Positions 45,501-54,922 of a stretch of 64,000 bases of DNA are shown here, one piece after another. The notes beneath the pieces were generated by a model. The model was not told the DNA's origin. It saw nothing but the letters and a program-made list of their open reading frames with translations, and ran no database searches. How positions within the stretch are numbered: position 1 is the first letter of the stretch; each line of letters begins with the position of its first letter. Source of the stretch: Luteimonas sp. S4-F44 (GTDB lineage: Bacteria > Pseudomonadota > Gammaproteobacteria > Xanthomonadales > Xanthomonadaceae); the NCBI RefSeq assembly GCF_022637415.1, contig NZ_CP093340.1, positions 2,108,001-2,172,000 on the forward strand, read 5' to 3'. The position numbers and the translations under genes were made by a program.

Positions 45501-47551
45501 GCGAGGATCAGCCGGTTGAAGCCGTCGTTCTCGGCGTCGCCGCGCCAGACCCGATCGAACGCTTCGGTGAACGCGGCCGCGCGCGCGTCGATGTCGACGT
45601 TGGCGGCCAAGGTCTCGACGAAGAAATCCTGAATGAACAGCGTGGTGCCGTCGACGGTCAGGCGCGTCGGGTTCTCGGCGATGACCCGCAGGCCGAGGTT
45701 CTCCATCACCGGCAACACGTCCGACAGCGGCAGGTGCTGGCCGCTGCGGTAGAGCTTGAAATGCAGCAGCACATCGCCGGCCGACGACGTGGCCTGGGTG
45801 TAGAAGCTCAGCTGCAACGCGCCGCTGGCCTGGGCGGCGGCGAGCTTCTCGACATCGGTCGCGGCCACGGCCGGCGATGCGAACTCGATATAGGCAGCCG
45901 ACAGGCCGCGGCCCAGGTGACCGGCCAGACGCAGGCCTTCGCCCTCGCCGCGGCGGCGCACGAGTTCGTCGCGCAGGTCGTCGTGCCAGTTGCGCACGAT
46001 CTTCTGCAGCGCCTGCTCGAGTGCGGCCTGGTCGACATCGCCCTGCACGCCCGCGCGCGGGCGCACGATCAGGTGCAGCTGCGCCAGCGGCGACTCGCCC
46101 AGCACCACATGCGCATCGACGTGGTCGGCCTGCATCGTCTCGCGCAGCATGTCCTCGACACGGTGGCGCACGTCGGTGTTGAAGCGGTCGCGCGGGATGT
46201 AGACCAGCACCGAGTAGAAGCGACCGTAGCGGTCGCGGCGCAGGAACAACCGGCTGCGCACGCGCTCCTGCAATCCCAGAATGCCGGTGCCCAGGCGGAA
46301 CAGCTCATCGGGCGTGGACTGGAACAGCTCGTCGCGCGGCAGGGTCTCGAGCAGATGCTTGAGGGTCTTGCCGCTGTGGCCGGTCGGCTTGAGGCCGGAC
46401 TCGCTCATCACGTGCTCGAACCGCTCGCGCACCAGCGGGATGTCCCACGGCCGGCGGGTGTAGGCGCTGGACGTGTACAGACCGAGGAAACGCTGCTCGC
46501 CGATCACCTGGCCTTTGGCGTCGTAGCGCAGCACGCCGATGTAGTCCATGTAGCCGGGACGATGCACGGTGGAACGGGCGCTGGTCTTGGTGAGGATCAG
46601 CGCATCGACCTCGCCCGCGCGCCGCAGCGCATCGGCACCGAGCTCGCTGAGCGGGCGCGACTTGACCGTGGCCGGCGTGCGCAGCAGGCCCAGGCCGCTG
46701 TCGGCGACCGGCTCGAGCACGCCGTCGGCGCCCTTGCGGCGCACCTTGTACTCGCGATAGCCGAAGAACGTGAAGTGGTCGCTGGCGGCCCAGCGCAGGA
46801 ATTCCTGCGCCTCGCGCCGGTTGGCGTCGGCGACCGGCATCGGCCGGGCGACGAGATCGGCGGCGACCTCCTGCATCTTCTCGCGCATCTGGCCCCAGTC
46901 GGTCACGATCGCGCGCACGTCGTCGAGCACGCGGCGCACCACCTGTTCGATCTGCGCGCTCGCTTCGGGCGTCTGGCGATCGATCTCCAGATGCATCACC
47001 GATTCGGCGTCGCCCTCGCCCACGCCGGTCAAACGGCCGTTGCGGTCGCGCGCGATGTGCAGGACCGGGTGCCCCAGCACGTGCACGCCGATGCTGCGCT
47101 CGGCCAGCGCCATCGTGACCGAGTCGACCAGGAATGGCATATCGTCGTTGACGATCTGCAGCACGGTGTGCGGCGATTCCCAGCCGTGGCTGTCCTGGGC
47201 CGGATTGAACAGCCGCACATTGGCGGTGCCCGGCTTGCGACGCGCGGCGAACTCGAACAGGTCGGCGGCCAGCGCCGCCCAGCCATCGGCACTGTGCAGC
47301 GGAATTTCGTCCTCGGTCATGCGCCGGTAGAAGCCTTGCGCGAACGCATCGGCGCCGCGGGCCGCAGCCTTGCCAGTGCGACGCCGCACCGCCGCGAAGA
47401 TCGGGTCCAGCAGGCTGGCGCCGGCGGGCCGGGACGGCGCCGGCATGACGCTGGCGTCGCCGCCCTGCGGCTTGGCGCGCTTGCGCGGTGCCGGGGTCGC
47501 GGCGGCCTTGCGTTTGGAGGAAGGGGTACCGGTCTTGCGGGATGTGCTCAT
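42524..47551 (-). CDS. gdhB: NAD-specific glutamate dehydrogenase, 180-kDa class
   Basis: This very large 1675-residue protein deaminates glutamate to 2-oxoglutarate with NAD. An N-terminal basic, Ala-rich extension (about 60 residues) precedes the regulatory ACT-like half ([31 protein letters not shown]...). The catalytic GDH core lies around residues 830-1200 ([92 protein letters not shown]). A helical tail closes the protein. This class is known from Streptomyces, Pseudomonas and Xanthomonas and is allosterically activated by amino acids. The N-terminal extension is less conserved. Confidence 0.95.
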   Translation of the reverse strand: [1675 protein letters not shown]

Positions 47552-47747
47552 GACGACGATAGGTCCGATGCAATGAGGCCCGCGTTCTCACGCGGGCCGA
47601 CAGGGAACAAGAAAACGACGGATGGCGGGCTGCACGCAGTGCGGCTGGCGTCGGGGTCGGGGACGACGGAAGCGGCCGCGCAGCCGTCGGGGCGGCGCGG
47701 ACCGGTGGAGCAAACGACGGGCTTGGGGCGACGGATCACGAGGGCGC

Positions 47748-48896
<1,149 letters not shown>

Positions 48897-49206
48897 GGCC
48901 GCTCCGCTTCTGCACCAAGGTCAGCGGGCAATTGTAGCGACGAACGCATCCCGACTGTGGGAGCGGACATTGCGCACTGCAGCATGAACCGCCCCGAATC
49001 CGTCCAGGACCGAGGGCCAGGCCGCCGCGCCCGTCCAGATCGAGATGCCTCGCCGGGCGGGCCGCACGGAATGCACCGCCGTTGCTTGTGCCGGAACGCT
49101 GCGTTTGGCAAGGTACGGCGATTCGCGGGGCGCATCGGGAAAAGGGGGTATCGGCAGGGAGCCGCCCGTTCGTGTGCCCGACCGACCGTCCAACCCGGGG
49201 AACCCG
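48897..49206. other. Divergent intergenic region
   Basis: This 310-bp gap between the acyl-CoA dehydrogenase gene and the permease gene should hold promoters in both directions. I see no clear operator, terminator or gene. Confidence 0.35.
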
Positions 49207-50709
49207 ATGCTCAAGAACCTGCTGATCACCAAGCCCATCCAGGCCCAACCGCATGTCGACGCCGGGGAGCCGGTCGAAGGCGGCCTGTCGGGCGAAGCCA
49301 GCTTCAAGCGCACGCTCACCGCCAAGCATCTGGTGATGCTCGGGCTCGGCGCGGTCATCGGCGCGGGCATCTTCGTGATCACCGGGACTGCGGCCGCGAA
49401 CCACGCCGGGCCGGCGATCATGCTCAGCTTCGTCATCGCCGCCTTCGCCTGCGCGATGGCGGGGCTGTGCTACGCCGAGTTCGCGGCGATGATCCCCGCT
49501 TCGGGCAGCGCCTACAGCTACACCTACGCCACCCTCGGCGAGGCCCTGGCCTGGTTCGTCGGCTGGAGCCTGGTGCTCGAGTACCTGTTCGCGGCCTCGA
49601 CGGTCGCGGTCGGCTGGTCGGGCTACACGGTCAGTTTCCTGGAGTCGTTCGGGCTCCATCTGCCCGCGGCGTTGACCCAGGCGCCGATCAACTTCTGTAC
49701 CCACGAAGCCGCACAGGCCGGCGCCTGCGAGTTCGGCCGGTTCGTGCTGACCGGCGCGTTGTTCAATCTGCCGGCGCTGTTGATCGTCGGCGCAGTCGGC
49801 ACGCTGTGCTACGTCGGCATCACCCAGTCGGCCACCGCCAACGCGATCATCGTCTCGATCAAGGTCGTGGTGATCCTGTTGCTGCTGGCGTTCGGCGCCC
49901 AGTACGTGAATGTCGACAACTGGCTGCCGTTCATTCCCGAGAACCAGGGCGGCGACCGCTTCGGTTGGGAGGGCGTGCTGCGCGGCGCCTCGATCGTGTT
50001 CTTCGCCTACATCGGCTTCGACGCGGTCTCGACCGCCGCCCAGGAGGTCAAGAACCCGCAGCGCGACATGCCGATCGGCATCCTCGGCTCGCTGGTGCTG
50101 TGCACCCTGATCTACATCGCGGTCTCCGCGGTGCTGACCGGCATGGTGCCCTACACCGCGCTCGGTACCGCCAAGCCGGTGGCGACCGCGCTGGAGGCCT
50201 ACCCCGCCCTGGCCTGGCTCAAGATCCTGGTGGAGATCGGCGCGATCGCCGGCCTGACCACGGTGATCCTGGTGATGCTGATGGGCCAGCCGCGCATCTT
50301 CTTCTCGATGGCCCAGGACGGTCTGCTGCCGCGCTTCTTCGGCGCGGTCCACAAGCGCTTCCGCACCCCCCACAAGGGCACCGTGCTGGTCGCCGCGGTC
50401 GCCGCGGTCATGGCCGCGCTGCTGCCGATCCAGTTGCTGGGCGATGTGGTGTCGATGGGCACGCTGGTTGCGTTTGCGACCGTGTGCCTGGGCGTGATGG
50501 TGCTGCGGCGCACGCAGCCGGGGCTGCACCGCCCGTTCCGCACGCCGGCCGTCTATGTCGTCGGCACGCTGGGTGTCCTGGCGTGTCTGGGGCTGGTGGC
50601 GATCATGCCGATGCTCAACTGGATGGTGCTGCTGGGCTGGACGGTGATCGGCTTCACGATCTACTTCGCCTACGGCTACCGGCACAGCAAGCTGCGCAAC
50701 GCTGAGTGA
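49207..50709 (+). CDS. APC-family cationic amino-acid permease-like transporter
   Basis: The 500-residue protein has about 12-13 hydrophobic helices and the APC/CAT signature GLGAVIGAGIFVITGTAAANHAGPAIMLSFVIAAFACAMAGLCYAEFAAMIPASGSAYSYTYATLGEALAWFVGW. An intracellular loop FAYIGFDAVSTAAQEVKNPQRDMPIGI follows. It imports amino acids with protons. It is tandem with another APC permease 71 bp downstream; both fit peptide/amino-acid nutrition. The first 40 residues are cytoplasmic. Confidence 0.92.
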   Translation: MLKNLLITKPIQAQPHVDAGEPVEGGLSGEASFKRTLTAKHLVMLGLGAVIGAGIFVITGTAAANHAGPAIMLSFVIAAFACAMAGLCYAEFAAMIPASGSAYSYTYATLGEALAWFVGWSLVLEYLFAASTVAVGWSGYTVSFLESFGLHLPAALTQAPINFCTHEAAQAGACEFGRFVLTGALFNLPALLIVGAVGTLCYVGITQSATANAIIVSIKVVVILLLLAFGAQYVNVDNWLPFIPENQGGDRFGWEGVLRGASIVFFAYIGFDAVSTAAQEVKNPQRDMPIGILGSLVLCTLIYIAVSAVLTGMVPYTALGTAKPVATALEAYPALAWLKILVEIGAIAGLTTVILVMLMGQPRIFFSMAQDGLLPRFFGAVHKRFRTPHKGTVLVAAVAAVMAALLPIQLLGDVVSMGTLVAFATVCLGVMVLRRTQPGLHRPFRTPAVYVVGTLGVLACLGLVAIMPMLNWMVLLGWTVIGFTIYFAYGYRHSKLRNAE

Positions 50710-50780
50710 CTTCCACGGCCCGCATCGCGCGGGCCGTGTCGTTTCCGCCCCGGCGCCGCGCGCCACTGCGAGATCCCGCG

Positions 50781-52088
50781 ATGTCCATTCCCTCCACGGC
50801 CAGGAAGATCGGACCGGTGCTGGCGACGTTCATGGTCGCCAACAACATGATCGGCTCGGGCTTCTTTCTGCTACCGGCCACATTGGCGCGCTCGGGTGCG
50901 GTGACCGCACTGTCGTGGCTGCTCGGCACGCTACTGGCCGTCGCGCTGGGCGGCGCATTCGCGCGCCTGGCCCGCCAGTACCCGAACCTCGAATCGCCCG
51001 ACGACTACATCCGCCCGACGCTGGGCCGCGACATGGGCTTTCTGGCCTCCACGCTGTACTGGCTGTCGTCGTGGATCGGCAACAACGCGATCGCGGTCGC
51101 TGCATTCGGCTACCTGATCATCCTGCTGCCGATCGACGCGACCCCAGTCGCGCAGGTCGTCGGCCAGGTCGTGCTGATCTGGTCGATGTTCGCGCTGAAC
51201 CTGTTCGGGCCGCGCACCATCGCGCGGTTCCAGTCGTTCTGCGTGGTGTTCGGCCTGCTGCCGGTCGCCGCAATCCTGATCGCCGGTTGGGCGCACTTCG
51301 ATCCCGACCTGTACCTGGCCGGCTGGAACGTCAGCGGGCAATCGGACGCGGCGGTCGCGATCGGCTCGCTGTCGGTGGTGTTCTGGGCGTTCATCGGCCT
51401 GGAGACCGGGGCGATGGTCGCCGGCGTCGTCCGCGACCCCGACCGCAACGTGCCGATCGCCACGCTCGGCGGCATCCTGCTGGCCGGCGTCGTCTACCTG
51501 GTCTCCTCGGTGCTGATGATGGGCATCGTGCCGGTCGCTGAACTCGCGCAGTCGAGCGCGCCATTTGCGATGGTCGCCGGGCAGATGTTCGGCGCCTGGG
51601 CAATCCCGGTGATCGCCGCGGCCGCCGCGCTCAAGGCCACCGGCACGCTCGGCGGCTGGATGCTGGTGACCGGCGAGTCGGGCGCGCGCGCCGCCCAGCG
51701 CGGCTTTCTGCCGGCCATCTTCGGCCGCCTGCTGCGCAATGGCGCGGCCGCCACCGGCCTGCTGTTCGTGGTGATCTCGATGACCGCGATCGCCCTGACC
51801 ACCTTCTCCGACTCGGTGGCGGGCCAGTTCGAAACGATCATCAACATGGCGGTGACCCTGGTGGTGATGGCCTATGCCGCCGCGGGCCTGAGCCTGCTGC
51901 TGGGCAACCGGACGCATGTCTCGGGCACGCGCGAGCGTCTGCTTGGCATGGGCGCCCTGCTCGCCTGCGGGCTGCTGGTCTGGTCGACGCCGATCGAGAC
52001 GCTGATGGGCGCGGCGATCATCGCGCTGCTGGCCTGGGCCGGCTATCGCGGCTTCGGCCGCCGCGCACGGCCGGAGGCCGCACCGTGA
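50781..52088 (+). CDS. APC-family amino acid/polyamine permease
   Basis: The 435-residue protein starts MSIPSTARKIGPVLATFMVANNMIGSGFFLLPATLARSGAVTALSWLLGTLLAVALGGAFARLARQYP, the typical AdiC/PotE-like opening with the GSG(I/F) substrate-site motif. About 12 helices follow, with FWAFIGLETGAMVAGVVRDPDRNVPIATLGGILLAGV. It resembles antiporters of arginine/agmatine or cadaverine and amino-acid/polyamine exchangers. The open frame upstream of 50781 is not coding-like. Its stop overlaps the GTG of a small membrane protein (GTGA). Confidence 0.92.
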   Translation: MSIPSTARKIGPVLATFMVANNMIGSGFFLLPATLARSGAVTALSWLLGTLLAVALGGAFARLARQYPNLESPDDYIRPTLGRDMGFLASTLYWLSSWIGNNAIAVAAFGYLIILLPIDATPVAQVVGQVVLIWSMFALNLFGPRTIARFQSFCVVFGLLPVAAILIAGWAHFDPDLYLAGWNVSGQSDAAVAIGSLSVVFWAFIGLETGAMVAGVVRDPDRNVPIATLGGILLAGVVYLVSSVLMMGIVPVAELAQSSAPFAMVAGQMFGAWAIPVIAAAAALKATGTLGGWMLVTGESGARAAQRGFLPAIFGRLLRNGAAATGLLFVVISMTAIALTTFSDSVAGQFETIINMAVTLVVMAYAAAGLSLLLGNRTHVSGTRERLLGMGALLACGLLVWSTPIETLMGAAIIALLAWAGYRGFGRRARPEAAP

Positions 52089-52336
52089 CCGCACCCCGCA
52101 AGGACGACTACTGGTTTCCGGCCAAGTCCTTCGGCTGGGGGTGGGGCCTGCCGCGGCGCTGGCAGGGCTGGGCGGTGCTGGCGGTCTACGCGATCAGCGT
52201 CGTCGTCGTGCTGCTGCGGTTTCCGCCCCAGCGCGACCCGGCGGCTTTCTTCGGCTGCCTGTCGCTGGCTACCGCGCTGCTGATCGCGACCTGCGCGCTC
52301 AAGGGCGAGCCAGCGCGCTGGCGCTGGCATCGGTGA
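52085..52336 (+). CDS. Small two-helix membrane protein coupled to permease
   Basis: The 83-residue product (GTG start, 4-base overlap with the permease stop) reads MTAPRKDDYWFPAKSFGWGWGLPRRWQGWAVLAVYAISVVVVLLRFPP, then a second helix (FFGCLSLATALLIATCAL). The opening 'YWFPAK..GWGWG.P..WQGW' pattern is one I know in conserved small membrane proteins of unknown function. It may assist the permease or be a separate membrane component. Confidence 0.75.
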   Translation: MTAPRKDDYWFPAKSFGWGWGLPRRWQGWAVLAVYAISVVVVLLRFPPQRDPAAFFGCLSLATALLIATCALKGEPARWRWHR

Positions 52337-52366
52337 ACGGGACGGCCGCGCGGTAGACTCTGCGCC

Positions 52367-53011
52367 ATGCCCGATCCGACGCTCCCCTTCGATGCCCACC
52401 GCCTGCGCGAACTCGCTGGCGAGTTGATCGTCAACGTCCGCGAACTCGCCCAGGCCGGCTGGACGCCTGCGACCAGCAGCAACTTCTCGCAACGCCTCGA
52501 CGACCGCCACGCGGCGATCACCGTGTCGGGGCGCGACAAGGGCCGGTTGCAGGAAGACGACATCATGGTCGTCGATTTCGACGGCCAGGCCGTCGGCAGT
52601 GACCATCGGCCATCGGCCGAGACGCTGCTGCACACCCAGCTCTACCGCCGCTTCCCCGAGATCGGCTGCGTCCTGCACACGCATTCGCCCAACCAGACCA
52701 TCGCTTCGCGGCTGTACGCCGGCGCCGGACATGTGCGCATCGAAGGCTATGAACTGCTGAAGGCCTTCGCCGGCAATGCGACCCACGAGACCGCGATCGA
52801 CGTGCCGGTGCTGCCCAACAGCCAGCACATGCCCACGCTCGCCGCGCAGGTCGAATGCCTGCTCGATGCCGGCCCGATGTGGGGTTACCTGATCGACGGC
52901 CACGGTCTGTATGCCTGGGGCCGCGACATGGCCGAGGCGCGCCGGCATCTGGAAGCCTTCGATTTCCTGCTGCACTGCGAGCTGGCGCTGCATCGTCTGC
53001 GCGGTCGCTGA
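52367..53011 (+). CDS. mtnB: Methylthioribulose-1-phosphate dehydratase
   Basis: This 214-residue zinc enzyme belongs to the class II aldolase/MtnB family in methionine salvage. Key segments are [55 protein letters not shown], the zinc site [69 protein letters not shown]. It precedes mtnD and mtnC in order. CGGTAGACT upstream supplies a -10-like box. Confidence 0.95.
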   Translation: MPDPTLPFDAHRLRELAGELIVNVRELAQAGWTPATSSNFSQRLDDRHAAITVSGRDKGRLQEDDIMVVDFDGQAVGSDHRPSAETLLHTQLYRRFPEIGCVLHTHSPNQTIASRLYAGAGHVRIEGYELLKAFAGNATHETAIDVPVLPNSQHMPTLAAQVECLLDAGPMWGYLIDGHGLYAWGRDMAEARRHLEAFDFLLHCELALHRLRGR

Positions 53012-53120
53012 CCTCACGATCAACGTGCGCGTGGAACGCCTGCGTTCCGCGCCCGTCAACGCCGGCGTCGGGACCAGCTGCTAGTCTGGCGCGCTCCCCT
53101 CTCGCCCGAGTCAGACCGCC

Positions 53121-53678
53121 ATGAGCCGCCTCCGCATCTTCGCCGACAACGCCCCCGACACGCCGCTGTTCGACAGCCGCGACGGCGAGGAGATCGCCCG
53201 CGAGCTCGGCAAGCTCGGCGCGACCTTCGAGCGCTGGGAAGCCGCGCAACCGGTCGCCGCCGGTGCCTCGCCCGAACAGGTGCTGGCCGCCTACAAGGCC
53301 GACATCGACCGCATCAGCGCCGAGCGCGGTTTCACGACGGTCGACGTCATCAGCATCGCGCCGGACAACCCCAATCGCGACGAGCTGCGCAAGAAATTTC
53401 TCGACGAACATCTGCACAAGGAAGACGAAGTCCGCTTCTTCGTCGACGGCTCGGGACTGTTCACGCTGCACGTCGAAGACAAGGTCTACGAGATCGAATG
53501 CGTCAAGGGCGACCTGATCAGCGTGCCGCACGGCGTGACCCACTGGTTCGACATGGGCCCGGAGCCGCGCTTTGTGGCGATCCGTTTCTTCCAGCAGCCC
53601 GACGGCTGGATCGGCCATTTCACCGGCTCGGACATCGCCCAGCAGTTCCCGCGCTACGAGCCGGGCGCGCGCGACTGA
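53121..53678 (+). CDS. mtnD: Acireductone dioxygenase
   Basis: The 185-residue cupin binds Fe2+ or Ni2+ through [20 protein letters not shown] (His, His, Glu) and a later His in [23 protein letters not shown]. It oxidises acireductone to 2-keto-4-methylthiobutyrate with Fe, or to off-pathway products with Ni. It is the middle step of the mtnB-mtnD-mtnC salvage cluster. CTAGTCT about 40 bp upstream (53080-53086) suggests its own promoter. Confidence 0.96.
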   Translation: MSRLRIFADNAPDTPLFDSRDGEEIARELGKLGATFERWEAAQPVAAGASPEQVLAAYKADIDRISAERGFTTVDVISIAPDNPNRDELRKKFLDEHLHKEDEVRFFVDGSGLFTLHVEDKVYEIECVKGDLISVPHGVTHWFDMGPEPRFVAIRFFQQPDGWIGHFTGSDIAQQFPRYEPGARD

Positions 53679-53901
53679 CGCGCTTCCCGAAGGCCACCGT
53701 CGCCCCGACGCGCGGCAGCCGGTGGCATCATGCCGCGTCCGTTTTGTCCGGGTGAGCGCGCAGCGCTGCGGTCGCCGTCCAGGCGGACGCAATGCGAGTG
53801 AACGCCCGGCCAGGGATGGCCGGGGCGGTGCAAACGGCAGGCGCAGATGTCACGCCAGGGACGGCCTCCTTCCAACACGCGCGCCAGGAGCGACAAGTCG
53901 C

Positions 53902-54591
53902 ATGATCCTCACCGACATCGAAGGCACCACCAGCAGCATCTCGTTCGTCAAGGATGTCCTTTTCCCCTATGCCCGCCGCGCCCTGCCCGGCTTCGTCGCC
54001 GCACATGGTCAAGATCCCGAGGTCCGGCGCTGGCTGGATGCGGTGGCGACCGAACACGGCGCGATGTGCGATGACGCGATGATCGTCGAGACGCTGCAAG
54101 GCTGGATCGACGAGGATCGCAAGCACACCGCACTCAAGGCCTTGCAAGGCAAGATCTGGGAAGCAGGCTACCGCGAGGCCGACTTCACCGCGCACATCTA
54201 CCCCGACGCGGCGCAGGCCCTGCGCCGCTGGCATGCGGCCGGCGAACGCCTGGCGGTGTACTCGTCGGGCTCGGTGCCGGCGCAGAAGCTGTTCTTCGGC
54301 CACAGCGATGCCGGCGACCTCACCGGCCTGGTCTCGGCCTGGTTCGACACCGAGGTCGGCGGCAAGCGCGAAGCGGCGAGCTACACGCGCATTGCCGACG
54401 CGTTGCACGAGGCACCGGCGGCGATCGTGTTCCTGTCCGATGTCGTGGCCGAGCTCGACGCCGCACGCGAGGCCGGCCTGCGCACGGTGCTGGTCGACCG
54501 CCTCGACGATTACCCCGAACCGCGCGATGCCGCCGCCGCGAACGGCCACCGCCGCGTGACGTCGTTCGACGCGATCGATCCGGCGGCCTGA
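53902..54591 (+). CDS. mtnC: Enolase-phosphatase E1
   Basis: The 229-residue HAD enzyme converts diketo-methylthiopentyl phosphate to acireductone. Motif I is [32 protein letters not shown], with DIEGTTSS as in MtnC. Motif II is [25 protein letters not shown], the Lys is in [14 protein letters not shown], and motif IV is [18 protein letters not shown]. It starts after AGGAG. The 223-bp gap from mtnD is unusually large and contains no gene. Confidence 0.95.
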   Translation: MILTDIEGTTSSISFVKDVLFPYARRALPGFVAAHGQDPEVRRWLDAVATEHGAMCDDAMIVETLQGWIDEDRKHTALKALQGKIWEAGYREADFTAHIYPDAAQALRRWHAAGERLAVYSSGSVPAQKLFFGHSDAGDLTGLVSAWFDTEVGGKREAASYTRIADALHEAPAAIVFLSDVVAELDAAREAGLRTVLVDRLDDYPEPRDAAAANGHRRVTSFDAIDPAA

Positions 54592-54602
54592 TCGCCTTCG
54601 TC

Positions 54603-54628
54603 TTGCGTCGGCGTACTGCGCGACGCAA
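54603..54628 (+). terminator. Hairpin after mtnC
   Basis: The arms TTGCGTCG (54603-54610) and CGACGCAA (54621-54628) pair around a 10-base loop 12 bases after the mtnC stop. No U-tract follows, so it is a weak terminator candidate or a decay-protecting stem. Confidence 0.4.
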
Positions 54629-54796
54629 GCACGTCGGGGGACGTTTGTTCGCGGCGGAGATAGAGATCGGACCCGATCGCTCCACCTGCAATCGCCACGT
54701 CCGCAGACAGACGCAGTGTCGTGGTCACCGCGCCGCGCTGTAACGCGAGCAATTCTCATTCCGTCACGCGTTGCGTGCGCTCGCTAGAATCGCTGC

Positions 54797-54900
54797 GCGC
54801 CGCAAGCCCGCTATCGCCAGCCAGCCGCGCACGACCCGCCCGCCAGCCCTCGCTCGCCAGCCGGTCCTTTCAGAAGAACCCGCGCTTGCGCGGGTTTTTC
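54797..54900 (+). ncRNA. Candidate small RNA with three CGCCAGCC repeats
   Basis: A TAGAAT box (54785-54790, within GCTAGAATCGC, the usual -10 style of this genome) is followed by about 80 nt with no ATG and no open reading frame of note. That leads into a perfect terminator: stem 54877-54884/54889-54896 with a CTTG loop, then TTTTT. Inside, the octamer CGCCAGCC occurs three times (54815-54822, 54841-54848, 54855-54862), an arrangement like the repeated unpaired seed motifs of bacterial small regulatory RNAs. No protein-coding gene points into the terminator from upstream apart from distant mtnC. The boundaries and activity are predictions. Confidence 0.5.
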
Positions 54901-54922
54901 GTTTCGATCGACTGCACGCTGA

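Noticed and set aside
52340..53120. A SAM riboswitch before the methionine salvage genes
   Set aside because: The gap before mtnB is only 30 bp and no SAM-box stems are visible before mtnB, mtnD or mtnC.
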